From: Ornithodoros turicata
Lineage: Eukaryota > Arthropoda > Arachnida > Ixodida > Argasidae
NCBI RefSeq assembly: GCF_037126465.1
Contig: NC_088206.1
Span: 14,798,702-14,862,701 of the forward strand
Length of the DNA: 64,000 bases
Direction: 5' to 3'
Shown here: positions 1 through 11,300 of the stretch, piece after piece
Position numbering within the stretch: position 1 is the first letter of the stretch
Layout: each line of letters starts with the position of its first letter
Program-made: the position numbers and the translations under genes
The notes under the pieces: model-generated
Database searches by the model: none
The model's input: only the letters and a program-made list of their open reading frames with translations
What the model was told of the DNA's origin: nothing

Positions 1-121
1 TTAATTGCCACAAAAAGGCGCACACTTCCCGTCTTCAACAAATAGGGGAGAATACGATGCCATTCGGGATGATCGTTGGCTGTAGGAGCGTGCGTTGCAG
101 AAAAGGTACGTTTTAAGAGTA
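1..121. mobile_element. Foldback MITE family A, right arm, cut by window edge
   Basis: This matches the right arm of the family seen whole at 4538-4783: CCACAAAAAGGCGCAC, CAACAAATAGGGGAGA, GGAGCGTGCGTTGCAG and a TTTTAAGAGT end near 120. The left arm is outside the window. Confidence 0.8.
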
Positions 122-1082
122 TGCGCCTTCCTTCGCGTTCCTTTCTTATTTGTTTTTATTACACACGAATTAAAAGAATGCCAATATACTCAGCACCAGT
201 ATTTATTTGGTTGATTGAATGTTTTTTTTTATGACTCCTACAAGCTTTCCGCGCACTTCCGAGCCTATAGTAACCGTTTATCTGGCACTTCCGCTTTTAT
301 CGAACTTTTTCCGGTCACGTTGACTTCGTTTAGCGTGTGGTTTCCTCTTTCATTCCTGCGACTTCATTGTGTCTTCGTTGTGTTGCGAATTCGGAAAAAA
401 AAAAAAACAATTACGGCGCTCCTTGCTATCCTGAAGGGAACTGAGAGCATTAACGCTTCTCTTGTTATCGTCTTTTCGAAAACGTTGATGCAAATACGCG
501 GTTGCCTCGCCAGTTTGGCACATGCGCGCCAGTTGTTTTCGACAAACAAGCTTCTCGGTTTACTTTTTCTTATGTGCACGCCGGTTTCCCATCTCGGTTT
601 ATTGGCGCGGCCGAAAATAAATTCCCGCGATTTTCCGCTCACGAGTCAACGAACACGTTTGATTCATACTCAATGCAGCGGGTTTATTCATTATGGCATA
701 AACGGCTTCATAAAATGCGAAGGAGCGAAAAATGGGTCTGCATTGCTTTTTGTTAAAGGGCAAAGAACTCCTTGATGTCGAGTACGTGTCTGCTCGATTT
801 GAAACAGCGGTTGTTGTTCTGAGATTTAAGTGCCCGTGCATAATATGTAGATAGACAAAATACAAAGCCGAGTACGCGAAGGAGGTAGGCCGAACAAAAT
901 TTAAACTTTCAGGATCATCTAGTTTTAATGTCAGGCTTTCGTACAGGCTGTGCACTTAATCATCAGGTAATGAAGTGCAGAGTCTGCACGGAAGCTTGTC
1001 ATTAAAACTAAATACTCCTAACCGTTTGAATGTTATTCCAACTATACCAGTGAACATGTGACGTAGACGACATGGTTAATGC

Positions 1083-1122
1083 AAGGTTCAATTTCAGTAA
1101 TATATTACTGCAATTGAACCTT
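1083..1122. repeat. 40-bp palindrome with one mismatch
   Basis: AAGGTTCAATTTCAGTAATA is followed directly by its reverse complement with one base changed. There is no spacer. It could be the fused remains of a foldback element. Confidence 0.9.
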
Positions 1123-2493
1123 AGACGCACCCTACACGCATGTACTAAATTGTGTATCATTTAGTATATTCGAGTGAGGAATGACGAAGCTGCAGAGGAA
1201 GCAACATTACCTGCTAATCGACAATATAGAAGTAGGGGAGCAGTAATTTCGTGTTAAGAAATCAGTACAGCATGGCTACAGTATCATACTAAACTTTAGC
1301 GATGTTATACGAGTACTTTGCAAGACATTTGACATTGTCAACTATAAGCAGTCATTTATCGCGAATATGCCATACGTTACCGGTAGCACTTCATAATCAG
1401 TCCAAATACCATCATACAAATGCTGAATTAATAGGCTACGTGGTGAGACCGACATCTGAAGCGATTCGAGATTGACAGAATAGTATGAAGCTTTAGTAGA
1501 CTGCAAACTATCAACGAAAACTATACGACAAAGAAAGCTGTTCGAACACGGCGAAAAGAAAACCAAAAAGGACTACTACATTCTACACTTAACAGGGAAC
1601 TAGGAATTGTAAATGTACGCAGGGTTTCCAAAGATTGAGCACGTCAACGACCTGGCATGTATTTTCCGAGCTATATGGGCGTGTGTACAGCTTGCGACAT
1701 AACTTGTGTGGAATCGATGCGCAAGACCGCTCCACAACATGGCCACATGCTCTTCCTCAAACGCCAGCAGTGCGATGCAACCTATTTATTCGAAGCAGAC
1801 GACAGTCTGTAATCGTCGTCTGCGAAAATATTTTCTCGTCCTGTGATCCGCTCAAGTATTGTCAAGTCTGTGGACATTGGACAATGTCTTTTGCAGCGGT
1901 CCTTCTGCCTTCTGGTGACTGGTTCTACCATAAAATGAAGCCCTCGTGCAGCAACTTGTTGATATTACTCTCCAAACCCTCTTGAGTCACGCTCCTCATA
2001 AGCGGCAGCGGTTCATCGCCCCCTAGCGTCTTTCCTTATTTTTCGCCTTCTTCGTGTGCTGTCTACAGACGAGCACTTGTTGATCCGACGTGCGGTGTTC
2101 CTTCTCTCTGGGGGTTGATCTAAGGCTGCTACTTGAGGAACGCGGAATGTGCCTTGCTTTTTGCTGCTTCTCGCTGCATGCTTGTGGCTTCTAGATTGAG
2201 GTTAAGTGACATGGAACGCGTAGATGCGAGGTAGACGTGATTATCCTTGACGTTCCGCTTACCTGGGTGCCGCTACGCGTGGCTCGGAAGTGTTGGGGCA
2301 TTGTGGGCAACGCGTTGTATAGACGTCTAAGGTAATGGGGTTTGGAAGGTAACGGAGTGAAACGCAATAGGCAATCAAACTTAAGTTGGGGGGGAGGGGG
2401 ACGCGGGTAGTCCTTGCTCAGGTGAAGCCGCTTTCAAAGTGTATGATTTGCATGAACGTATACGATCCAGAAGTTTTCTGAAAAGGGAGGGTG

Positions 2494-2560
2494 TGTCTAG
2501 GACAGCATACATACACTGCCTAAGACCATTTGAAGCACTCGGTGACGACAGAGCTTGAAG
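2494..2560 (+). repeat. Dispersed repeat shared with 4454-4525, copy 1
   Basis: GGACAGCATACATACACTGC and GGTGACGACAG correspond to GGACAGCGTGCTACATACGC and GGTGACGGCAG at 4454-4525. Both are followed or preceded by C/G homopolymer runs. The class is unknown. Confidence 0.5.
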
Positions 2561-2933
2561 GGGGTGCTGGAAAGATCGGACCCCCCCCCCCCTTCCCCTG
2601 ATTATCTGCCTCTGCAGATGTTATCCTTAAAACATGACCTTCCAATACTTGATGGGAAACATGGTGGTACCACAACTTTCTCGTAGCAAGTTGGGTACGA
2701 AAATACATTGACAGCTTGGAGTCTATTGACGTAGTACAGGGACATAGTTGAGCGTTCGGACGCCTCCGTCTGTCAGTTTTGTCCGTTGTCCGATTCGTCA
2801 AAAATAGCCAGCAAAGCTCGTAAGGAGCCCACGATGAGAGCTCCACAAAACGGGATGAGCCATTCGTCTGATACATTCGAAGAGGCTAGACATTACTTTG
2901 CTGGTATTCGATTTGATGACCTCCTTTATCGTA

Positions 2934-3564
2934 CACTCTTAAAAAAATGCGTTTCACCACGTAGCACGCTCCTAGTCAACCATCATCTCGAATGACAACG
3001 TTCTCGTCCTCGATTTGTTGAAAACTGGAGGCGGAGCCTACTTTATCATTATGCACGTGCATATTTAATACAAAATAGGCTCCGCCTCCCGTTTTCAACA
3101 AATGAGCTGCGAGAACCTTGTCATTCGGGATGATGGTTGACTACGCTCTTAAAAATGAACTTCACCGCATAGCACGCTCCCAGCCAACCATCATCTCGAG
3201 TGATATCGTCATTTGCCTCGATTTGTTGAGAACAAGAGGCGTACGCGTTTTTGTGACACTTATGCTGTTCATATTTGTCACACACAAAAAAGGAGTACAC
3301 CTCCCGTTTTCAACAAATCAGGGCAGATAACGATATCATTCGAGGTGATGGTTGGTTAGGAGCGTGCTGTGCAGTGAAGTTCTGTTTCTCCCATCTCACT
3401 CATCTTCCACTTTCCTTTATTTTTTTATTTATTTTTTTGCTATAGTCGTGACGATGTTCACTTGAGTGTGGCCAACAACGGCAAGCTACCTCGACCCCCC
3501 CCCTCTCTCTCTCTTTCTAAGAGTGTAGGAGCGTGCTATGTGGTGAAACTCATTTTTAAGAGTG
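2934..3564. mobile_element. Foldback MITE family A, outer copy interrupted by a nested copy
   Basis: The left end CACTCTTAAAAA starts at 2934 after TA (2932-2933); the right end TTTTTAAGAGTG stops at 3564 before TA (3565-3566). The two ends are inverted repeats. The right arm breaks after GGTTGAC and resumes at 3528 with GGAGCGTGCTATGTGG; the gap is a second copy. Without it the element would be about 245 bases, like the other copies. Confidence 0.9.
3144..3525. mobile_element. Foldback MITE family A, nested copy with TA target duplication
   Basis: This copy starts CGCTCTTAAAAATG at 3144 and ends AAGAGTG at 3525, with TA on both sides (3142-3143 and 3526-3527). Its body is the usual long inverted repeat. 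The right arm carries about 120 extra bases of C/T-rich sequence (about 3390-3518) before the terminal AAGAGTG. Confidence 0.88.
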
Positions 3565-3968
3565 TATCATTTTGGTAGAGCGGCCCCTATCACCCAAAAG
3601 CTCCCCGATTCTGGCACCTGTTGTGTCATCACCATGGATCTAACGCGGTCGAGAATTCGGCCAGGTACGAAAGAGACGTGTACGCACGGATTTGGCGCGT
3701 CTCTATCGATCCCTATATATTTACGTCCCCTGAAAATAACTGTCGTTAACGAATGATCGCTTCATCAGCATCGCACAAGCACGTACAGACAGTGAAGGCA
3801 TGACGTCCTCCCTATACATCCTTCCCTATTTTCCCTTCGTATCCCGCATCGATCGGGAGCGTCGCGGACCCTGGCGAGCAGTACGGGGAAGAGCCAGAAG
3901 CGCGGCGCCGATGAGACTCGACTCGTCGGTAGTCGAGCGAACGGCCCGTGTTATAGTCCTGTGTGCGG

Positions 3969-4059
3969 ATGCTGGGACCCGAGGTGCGGCGTTTGTCACG
4001 CGACCTTCTTCTGTCTCCCACTTGGGACGACGGCGAAGGAGATTATGACATCAACTTCG
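3969..4059 (+). CDS. Candidate upstream coding exon, possible alternative first exon of PKA-RII
   Basis: An ATG at 3969 opens 30 codons plus one base (MLGPEVRRLSRDLLLSPTWD, then DGEGDYDINF) up to a good donor, TTCG|GTGAGC, at 4060. The stretch is locally GC- and CpG-rich, like a promoter-proximal exon. It ends in phase 1, which is what the first certain PKA-RII exon (12974) needs, and the donated G would make V before FAE. It contains RRLS, a PKA-type site. However, RRLS is about 20 residues from where RRxS normally sits, and there is no docking domain. Phase agreement has a 1-in-3 chance of being accidental. It could instead belong to another transcript or be non-coding. Confidence 0.22.
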
Positions 4060-4453
4060 GTGAGCTTGGATTGAACGCGACTTGTGGCCTCTTCGCGTCG
4101 CATTCGGGATTTTTTCGTCGTGCCTTGTGGTTGTGTTCAGAGGTCTTCTTCTGGATGCCTTTGTTTTGTTTTGTGAAATGAGAACGGAAGGAAGAGTGTC
4201 GGTGTGGAAAGCGTTTTGTCATAGGAATGTTGCTGTGCTGGAATGCGTCGAGTGCATGCTCTGTCAAGTGCTGCGGTATATGTATGTTACCGTATTGTTG
4301 TGTGACAGGTTGTTAGAAAGCGAGCTGTCGGTGATGCCGTTCGAACTGCCATGTCTACGTTACATCTGGCATAAGCCTGTCCTTGAGGGCTCAGGACCTG
4401 GGGCGGTTGCAAGATTTTTCTGAGGGGGGTGGGGTGGGGGGTGGAGTCCGGTC

Positions 4454-4525
4454 CAGGACAGCGTGCTACATACGCTGCTTAAGCTCTGTACAAGCACATG
4501 GTGACGGCAGGAATTGAGAATGTGG
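4454..4525 (+). repeat. Dispersed repeat shared with 2494-2560, copy 2
   Basis: This is the second copy, preceded by a G-rich tract (4421-4445) and followed at once by the MITE at 4538. Confidence 0.5.
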
Positions 4526-4537
4526 TTAGGACATCCA

Positions 4538-4783
4538 CACTCTTAAAAATGAACTTCACAGCATAGCACGCTCCTGGCCAACCATAATCTCGAATGATAT
4601 TATCTGCCCTGATTTGTTGAAAACCGGAGGCGTACGTCTTTTTTGTGACGATTACGAACGTCATAAGTGTCACAAAAAAGGCGTACGCCTCCCGCTTTCA
4701 ACAAATCTGGGCAGATGACGATATCATTGGAGATGATGGTTGACTAAGAGCGTGCTATGCGGTGAAGTTCACTTTTAAGCGCG
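4538..4783. mobile_element. Foldback MITE family A, full copy
   Basis: About 246 bases form one long inverted repeat around a short loop. The arms carry CACTCTTAAAAATGAAC, the AGCACGCTCC block, GATTTGTTGAAAAC and GGCGTACG. The end AAGCGCG is diverged. CA flanks both sides in place of TA. Confidence 0.9.
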
Positions 4784-7700
4784 CAGGTCACCTTCCTACA
4801 TCCGCCTGTGGTCGGGACACTTTTTGTGGTCGCCAGGAAGAGTGAATTGACTACCGAACCAGTAATCGATAACGTTTTCCCTTCAGTGGATCGGGTTGTT
4901 TTGGATGTGGCGCAGAGGAATGTGTAAGCTTGAAGCCGAACGCGAAAACTTATTAATGTATGAAGCTTGTCGGTTCTGCCATCCCAGCGCCACTACTGGA
5001 AAGTACACGCCAGAGTCGTAAACCAGATTTGTTAACGCCTATAACCATAACCTCGCGGACTTCCATTGCTCGCGTGAGACATGGCGCGTAGACGAAAATA
5101 ATGCGTGCACAGAATCTCTCGGGGACTGTTTATTTTCGTGATAGCTTTCTGTACCACTTCGCGAGGAGGATATATTTCATTTCGAAAATGGATGCCAGTC
5201 GGTGTACTAGCGATATTAACTTGCAGGGATAAATTGGCACGACGTATATGACGGTGTGCTCTGAAGTGAAATCACGTGCGCGACAACAGAAACGTCATAG
5301 ATGTGCTGCCAAATTCTGAAAGCGAGAAAGGGAGAGGGAAACTTTCATATATGGGGCGTCATCCGGGCAGATGTCATCCTGTCGCCCCTCACGTCGGGCA
5401 AGCCTTTATGGATGACCTTAATATGTGCGACCACTCCGGCTTCCATTTCGGATGAGGGGATGGTGAAAAGAAAAAGAAAATAAAAGAAGAGAAAAAATGA
5501 TATTTGAGGCACGTCGATTTTAATCACTATCGCGTTTTTTCCTTTCTGCCTTGCTGGTTTTTCGCACTTCAGATTTGACAAATCCCGTCCCAAAATAGCA
5601 CGCCGCTTGTTCACCCGTCAACAGTTTGTTTATTTGTTTGTTTGTTTTTCTTCCTCTGTTGTCTGTGTTCCTTGCTTTAAGAATACTCAGTAGTACTGAC
5701 ACGGAAGATAGTATATATTTCATATTAAGCTGTATAAAAAATTTAGTTACTGGGGGAGCAATGACATCTTCCATTTTAGTTCATTGAGATTACTCACCAA
5801 CTGCAAATAGTTCCTAATATTCGCATAGACTTCGGTGCATTTGGTCCCCCAAAAGACTAATGGCTGTGCGAATGCACCTAGTCCACAAATGGACTAAAAG
5901 TGCCCCCTTTTCCTTTTTTTTGTAGTGGGTATAACTAATACTAGTACATTTTCAGTGTCGTGAACCCAGTGAAGGCCAGTGTAACTGTAGTGACCTTAGC
6001 ATACAGAACATGGCCGTATGATGCTCTTATTATGCTCTTATAATCGCGGCACTACACGTGTTGGAAAAATCTTTTATTCTGCTCATATATTATTCTAGTC
6101 AATTATTTATTTAAATATTACACGATATTTAAATTTACATATTTAAAAGATTAAAATCGATTATCAATTATTCTAATTAATCTATTATTACGCTCTTTAT
6201 TATATCTTCTTATGCTCCTATTATGCTCCTATTGCCGCACTGCACGTGTTGGAAAAGTCGCAGCGGGTACTGAATCACCTGTTCTAGTGCGGGCACGTAC
6301 CCGCTCTATGAGAACCCATCCGTTACGCACCACTATATGGGCAGCGACGTCACGTATTTTCGTCGTCACAGGACACGTCAAGCTGACGGAGTAATGCTTC
6401 TTGTTCTTTCTTCTTCTCCTTTTTTTTTTTTTTTTAGTGCCTCTTGTCTCTTTTTAGCTTTTGCTGCAACATGGAGGCCTGCCTCTGCCGCAACTTTGTT
6501 ATCTCGCGGTTTCTCAGTCATGTTTCTCGCTAAATCACCACCCGACGTGCAATTTGATGCGCCACGCTCTTGTACACCTTCATAGGTGTTTGCTTTCTTA
6601 CGACGTGGTCGTGACGACACGAACCGCAGCAGTCTCCTTCTCGCTCGTATTTTGTGATTTATGCTATATAATATAGAGTGTCTTGTAGTACACCGTAATC
6701 CGAGACATCGTCGCGAAAGCCAAACGCTCTAATGATGAGAGGACGACGCGCGCGACACCGGATCCACCGTTTTGCTTCGGCGATAAAGCAAGCCGCCATG
6801 CATGTATATTTTCTCCATGGTTATCTCTCCCTCCCTCCCCCTGCCTGCCTGGCGGCGAGGAGGAGGAGGGTAATCCGTCCAGTGCCGTCGGAACTGTGCC
6901 GATAGGACCAAAAGTCGGACCAAAACTATGGGCTACTGCGACTATTTCTAGTACGGACTACAAGAAAAAAAGAAAAGGAAAAGAACGAAAACGTGTTATA
7001 AATCAACGTCGCTCTATAAGACACAGTACGCAAAACAAACTGTGTCAATGAACGTTCCGCGTTTTCACGAATTTCCGAGTTTATAACCCACAAAACTTGG
7101 TAGTTTCGGATTGCCCAAGAGTAGGTGACGTCACTGGGAACTGTAGCTGGCGTTCGTCCCGTGGAAGCAGCGCGCGTCTCCGCTCTCCGCCCCACGTTGG
7201 AAGGCAGCCAGACGCTGCGGCGAGGAGACGGAAATGGACCTTCGAAGAGCAAGGTTGCCAGACGCGTGCGCAGATTGGGCACGTCATACTTCTCAGAAAT
7301 CAATGACGAAAATTGCAATGTCATAAGATGGCGAAGACACGAGCTTCAGTTCCGTTGTGGAACTTACACGGTCTGGACCCATCAAGTGGTTTTGAGATTG
7401 GAGTTGTATTTTATTTATTTATTATATTTTATTACGGACTACCTCTTCGTATCCGGTTTCGGTTTGACGGTGAAGCAAGTATGGACTGGCTTGAGTAAAG
7501 TTGATCGAGGTCTGTTTCGATAAGAAGTAGTCGGCAAGTTTTATCTTTGCTTATATAGTCGGCAGAGCAAAAGTCGGAATCTACTGAAGTGATGTTACAC
7601 ACAGTGTGAAGCTGCTGCCAATAAAATTAAATTAGAAATAATTGAAATTCGTCTATTTTGGACAGTGGCTCTGAGCGTCGTGAGAGAGCTGAAGACAGCG

Positions 7701-8943
7701 TTCTGTTATCTTCGTGATTTAAAGTAACGGTTCTGAGCAGGTATTTTCGTCGCGACCCCCTAATGTCCACCAAAATCTTGCAACTCCACCCCCCCCCTTC
7801 CAGAAAAAAAGAACAACAGCAGCAAAACAAAAACAAAATACCCCCCAGAAAGCCCAAGAACGCCACAAAAGCAGCAGATATGGGCGTCACCCCCCTCCTC
7901 CAGATGAAAATCCTGAGATTATCATTGGTTCTGACGCTGAGAGAATGTGAACAGAGTGAGTGCTTGTTCCATTCGTTGAAGGAGAAAATAAGAAAACTCC
8001 AGAAACAGACAACACCGAGAAGATTCGAATCGGTCCATATCCCATTCCCGGCGAGGAAAGGCTGGCCAGTAATGGCCAGTAGCCACTCAGTAATGGGTTG
8101 TTGTTGTTTACAAAGTTGTCCTGGGCGCCGAGGCTCCGCCTCCGCTTGTGACGTATCTCCCTACCACAGCGTGACAGCTCTGGTGTGCTGTATATACTTA
8201 TTTTCCTTCTCGTCCGTGTTCGACGTACTATGTGCATCTCGTTTTCCTCCGGGACACGGCGAGCGCGATCGAAGCATTCTATTGCGCTCTTTCACGTAGC
8301 CTCCGAACTGGGACATCGATTTGTACCTTTGTTTTTTTCGAGAGAGGATGCATCGTCTGCTTTCTTCCTGTCGTCAACACTGCACTTCTGCCCGTTGTAT
8401 GGCTGCGATTCCCAACAGTGGTGCTGGCCCATTCTGATTCGATATCGACACGTGCGAGAGGGTCTGTTCCCGCTTCTGGTTTTAGTGGGATGAATAAGGG
8501 AAGAAAGGAAATGTCGATATATCGCAACCGGAGGGAGATTTTGTTTCGCGTGGGACGGGGCAATCTAGTCTTTGTCTTATTCTCTAGAGTGTGCATATCA
8601 ATTCCGACGTCAAATGTCAAGAGTTATCCCGTGCGGAGTGAAAAAAAAAAAAAAAAAAATACGGAAGGTTGCTTGTCTTGGGAGTGACTGAGAAAGTATA
8701 GATATTTGTTTGTTTTTCCATTTGAAGGGTTTGCTACGAATAGATAGGTACTTTTTTTTTAAATCTGGCTCTTTTATTCTTTGCAGAACCGCAAAGATTT
8801 TCTCGGCGGAAGTCAGGTGAGTTCTTCCTCCATTTTTCCTCTCTCTTTTCTCGCTCCAATAAAGAAGCGAAGATGAATTCCGAATTCTGCCACATTTTCT
8901 CTTTGTATCCAACAGGAGATCGAAATATGTGTTTACATACGTA
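4784..8943. other. No gene seen
   Basis: AT-rich sequence at 6060-6230 is bracketed by a roughly 35-bp direct repeat (GGCACTACACGTGTTGGAAA near 6047 and its variant near 6236). The dispersed repeat at 7085-7262 and C- or A-runs near 7790 and 8641 are present. No exon of PKA-RII was recognised despite a search for RRxS followed by a phase-1 donor. Confidence 0.55.
7085..7262 (-). repeat. Dispersed repeat, copy 1
   Basis: Read on the minus strand, this matches 44606-44815: CGTCTCCTC, CCAACGTGGGGC, GAGCGGAGACG, AATCCGAAACTA. It is GC-rich and could be mistaken for a promoter exon. Its class is unknown. Confidence 0.65.
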
Positions 8944-9110
8944 CAGGGTGCGTCTCGAGAATGGCGCCAAAGTTATCATATAAATCCAAGTTGCGGTTGT
9001 CCTTCCAAAACTGCACTTGCATACGTGACCTGCTCAGACCTAACACAATTAGAACAGCCAGCGCTAGCCTTAACGATTGTAGAGAAGGAATTTAATGAAT
9101 TAACAAAAAT
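8944..9110. mobile_element. Partial CAGGGTG-terminus element
   Basis: CAGGGTGCGTCTCGAGAATG follows TA at 8944. The next 150 bases match, in reverse complement, 28640-28780; part is also seen at 12190-12230 (GGCCAGCACTGGCTGTTC). No opposite end was found. Confidence 0.5.
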
Positions 9111-9370
9111 ATGTCTGTGGTTTAGATTAGAAAGCTGTTGGTGCAGTAAAAAGAAAAAAGAGCGGTGATTACAAAATCTCCGCGCGTGCTGCGAAGTTTC
9201 GTTTTTAAGCGCGGCCGCTCTTGCCTCTTCGCCGTGTTGAATCCATCTCAATGCACTGCCTAACTGTTCCGCAGTTCACGATGCTCCCCCGCTTTGTACT
9301 GCCGACGAAAGCGTTACTTCGTAGATACGAAGTCGATAGATACACTTCGTTATAGTTATAGTTCGTTATA

Positions 9371-9586
9371 CAGGGTGTTCGCTCTAACGTGTCCAGAAAC
9401 TATGTTTAAAGCGAGCGATAAAAGAAAAGCAACTGGTACTTTTCTGCTACTTGAGTAAGAAACAGGTACTGCTTCACTAGTAGCAGCGCACCTGTTTCTT
9501 AGTCAAGTAGCTGAAAAGTAGCGCTCGTTTCTGTTTTATCGCTCGCTTTGAATAAAATTTCTGGACACATTAGAGCAAACAACCTG
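9371..9586. mobile_element. Foldback element with CAGGGTG-type terminus, TA flanked
   Basis: It starts CAGGGTGTTCGCTCTAACG after TA and ends AGAGCAAACAACCTG before TA. The arms are long imperfect inverted repeats; GCGAGCGATAAAAGAAAAG faces CTGTTTTATCGCTCGC. At 216 bases it is the shortest member of this class here. Confidence 0.85.
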
Positions 9587-9607
9587 TATAGTTCGTTCGT
9601 TATAGTT

Positions 9608-9990
9608 AATAATAATAATAATAATGTTTTATTGGTGCCCAAGAACGGTCGTGACGACCCTAATGTTGGCGCACACAAATACAATACAATGCACTACCAA
9701 TAGACACAATATACATACAAATACAATATGCAAATACAGACAAGACACGATTTATGCAATCACAAAAAGAAAAAAAACTGTACATGAAAAAACAATGTAC
9801 ATGACGAATTGAAAACAAGAAAAGAGCACACGCACACTGTAATGTGAGAAACACATACAATCGCACGGCAACAAAAGGGAAATTATCAGAAAAAGTCAAA
9901 GAAAAGAAAGTTCCGAAAAATGAGAAAAGATATGCCACCTAAATGATGTACATGATGATGAAAAAATATCAAGAGATGAAGGAAGCGAGT
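9608..9990 (-). mobile_element. Probable non-LTR retrotransposon 3' end with trinucleotide tail
   Basis: On the minus strand the sequence runs into CACCAATAAAAC followed by (ATT)n at 9608-9626: a poly(A) signal directly before a trinucleotide tail, as in non-LTR 3' ends. No coding sequence is recognisable in the adjoining A-rich region up to about 9990, so this is probably a 3' UTR-only fragment. The upper boundary is uncertain. Confidence 0.45.
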
Positions 9991-10378
9991 ACAGTTGACA
10001 GGGTGTCTACCAACTGGAAAACTGGGAATTATCAGGGAATTTTGATGTGACTGGAAAAGTCGGAGGATTGTCAAGGAATTTCCCAAAAACGCAGCTCAAG
10101 GTCAGGGAAAATCGCGGACAAGTGCCGGCACGATGCGCAGTGAATCGCGAGCGCGAATGACTGGTTGAGTGGCCCCGCCCCAGCAACGTTGCCGCGAGTA
10201 GCTGTTCTCCAATACGACAAGCTCAGGGGCAGAAAAGTTTTACTAATTTCATCATAAATGATCTGTTTTCTGAAGGATCTGGGTTGTATCAAAACGAAGC
10301 AGCAGGCACCAAGTTTCCCTTTTGTTTTGGTCAGGGAATTCGCTTACGGCAACGCTTGCTATACGAGGGCGTCCGCCC

Positions 10379-10478
10379 ATTTGGTCGAACGCCGTTTGAT
10401 CGATGGCGTTTGATCGAACGTTGCTTGGTCGAAAGCCACTTGATCGACGCCGTTTGTTCGAAAGACTTGTTCGAAGGG
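10379..10478. repeat. Degenerate tandem repeat of about 15 bp, seven units
   Basis: Units are variants of TTTGATCGAACGCCG (TTTGGTCGAACGCCG, TTTGATCGATGGCG, CTTGGTCGAAAGCCA and so on). The shared word is TTGrTCGA. A distant relative is at about 11850-11880 (CGACCAAACGACGTTCGGTC). Confidence 0.75.
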
Positions 10479-11020
10479 AGTCCTTAGCACCTCTTATACC
10501 CGAGCATACGAAGCAGGCAATCAGTGTCCTCTGCTTCTTTTTGTTTTCGTTTTTGCTTCCTTTTTTTTTTTTTTTTCAGCTGAAGAGGGGAGACCACTGG
10601 TTATTTGCAGACCTTTGTCATTCACGAATAGCAAGCTGAATAGAACAATGCGGAAGAGGTCGGCGAACCAGTAGGACACATATTGAAGAAAATGGCCTCA
10701 GCTTGGGAGCAGCAGTTAGTCTGTGTTCTTCTAGCACCCTTCTCGTTGCTGGCGACGTATTTAATGGGAACGATCTGAAATGGGATAGCTATAATGTGCG
10801 CGAAAGCCACTCAGAAGTCTGTGGGCGCTAAGGAGGAAATTTCGCCATGGTACAAAATAAAGATATTAAATTAACAGCCATACAAAACCTTAGTCCAGCC
10901 TTGTTTGGTGTATGCATCTGCAGTCTGACATCGCTACACATGCACGCTACCAAAAAAGAAAACGTAGGCAAAATACAAAGATCTGCTCCCCGTCTTCTTT
11001 TTCCTTTTTTTTTATATCCG

Positions 11021-11300
11021 TGGTAGCGCCACGAAGCAACTGTGGCTATGAGCGACGTACAGACATGGGCAGATGGAGGGAGGACAGCAGGAAGGAGTGG
11101 GGGACAGGGGGGTTAGTATGTGTCCTGAGCCGACGTCAGAGGGAACTGTGCCAACATTCGTCTGGAAAGTCTTCGGAGAACCCAGGGAAAACCTGAGACA
11201 GCACAGCCGGTGACAGGATTCGAACCCGTGTCACCTCAAAGTCTCGGCGTGGAAAGCGATCATCCAAACCACTATGCCACGAGAGCTGGTGCCCCCGGCT
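11021..11300 (-). mobile_element. tRNA-derived SINE-like repeat, minus strand
   Basis: The minus strand reads TGGCATAGTGGTTTGGATG (A-box-like), then about 45 bases on GGTTCGAATCC (a B box), followed by a body ending in GTTGCTTCGTGGCGC. Four more copies share the body words GGGAACTGTGCC, GACAGCACAGCCGG and ACTGTGGCTATG. This is the only copy with a clear A box. Confidence 0.82.

Larger units (their letters stand above)
122..2931. other. No gene seen
   Basis: Open frames here are short with no recognisable motif (for example 1635-1985 and 215-775). The contents I can name are the palindrome at 1083, the repeat at 2494 and C/G homopolymer runs near 2390 and 2580. Confidence 0.6.

Noticed and set aside
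7763..8299. 178-codon plus-strand frame
   Set aside because: It begins in a C/A-rich low-complexity run with no domain; likely chance.
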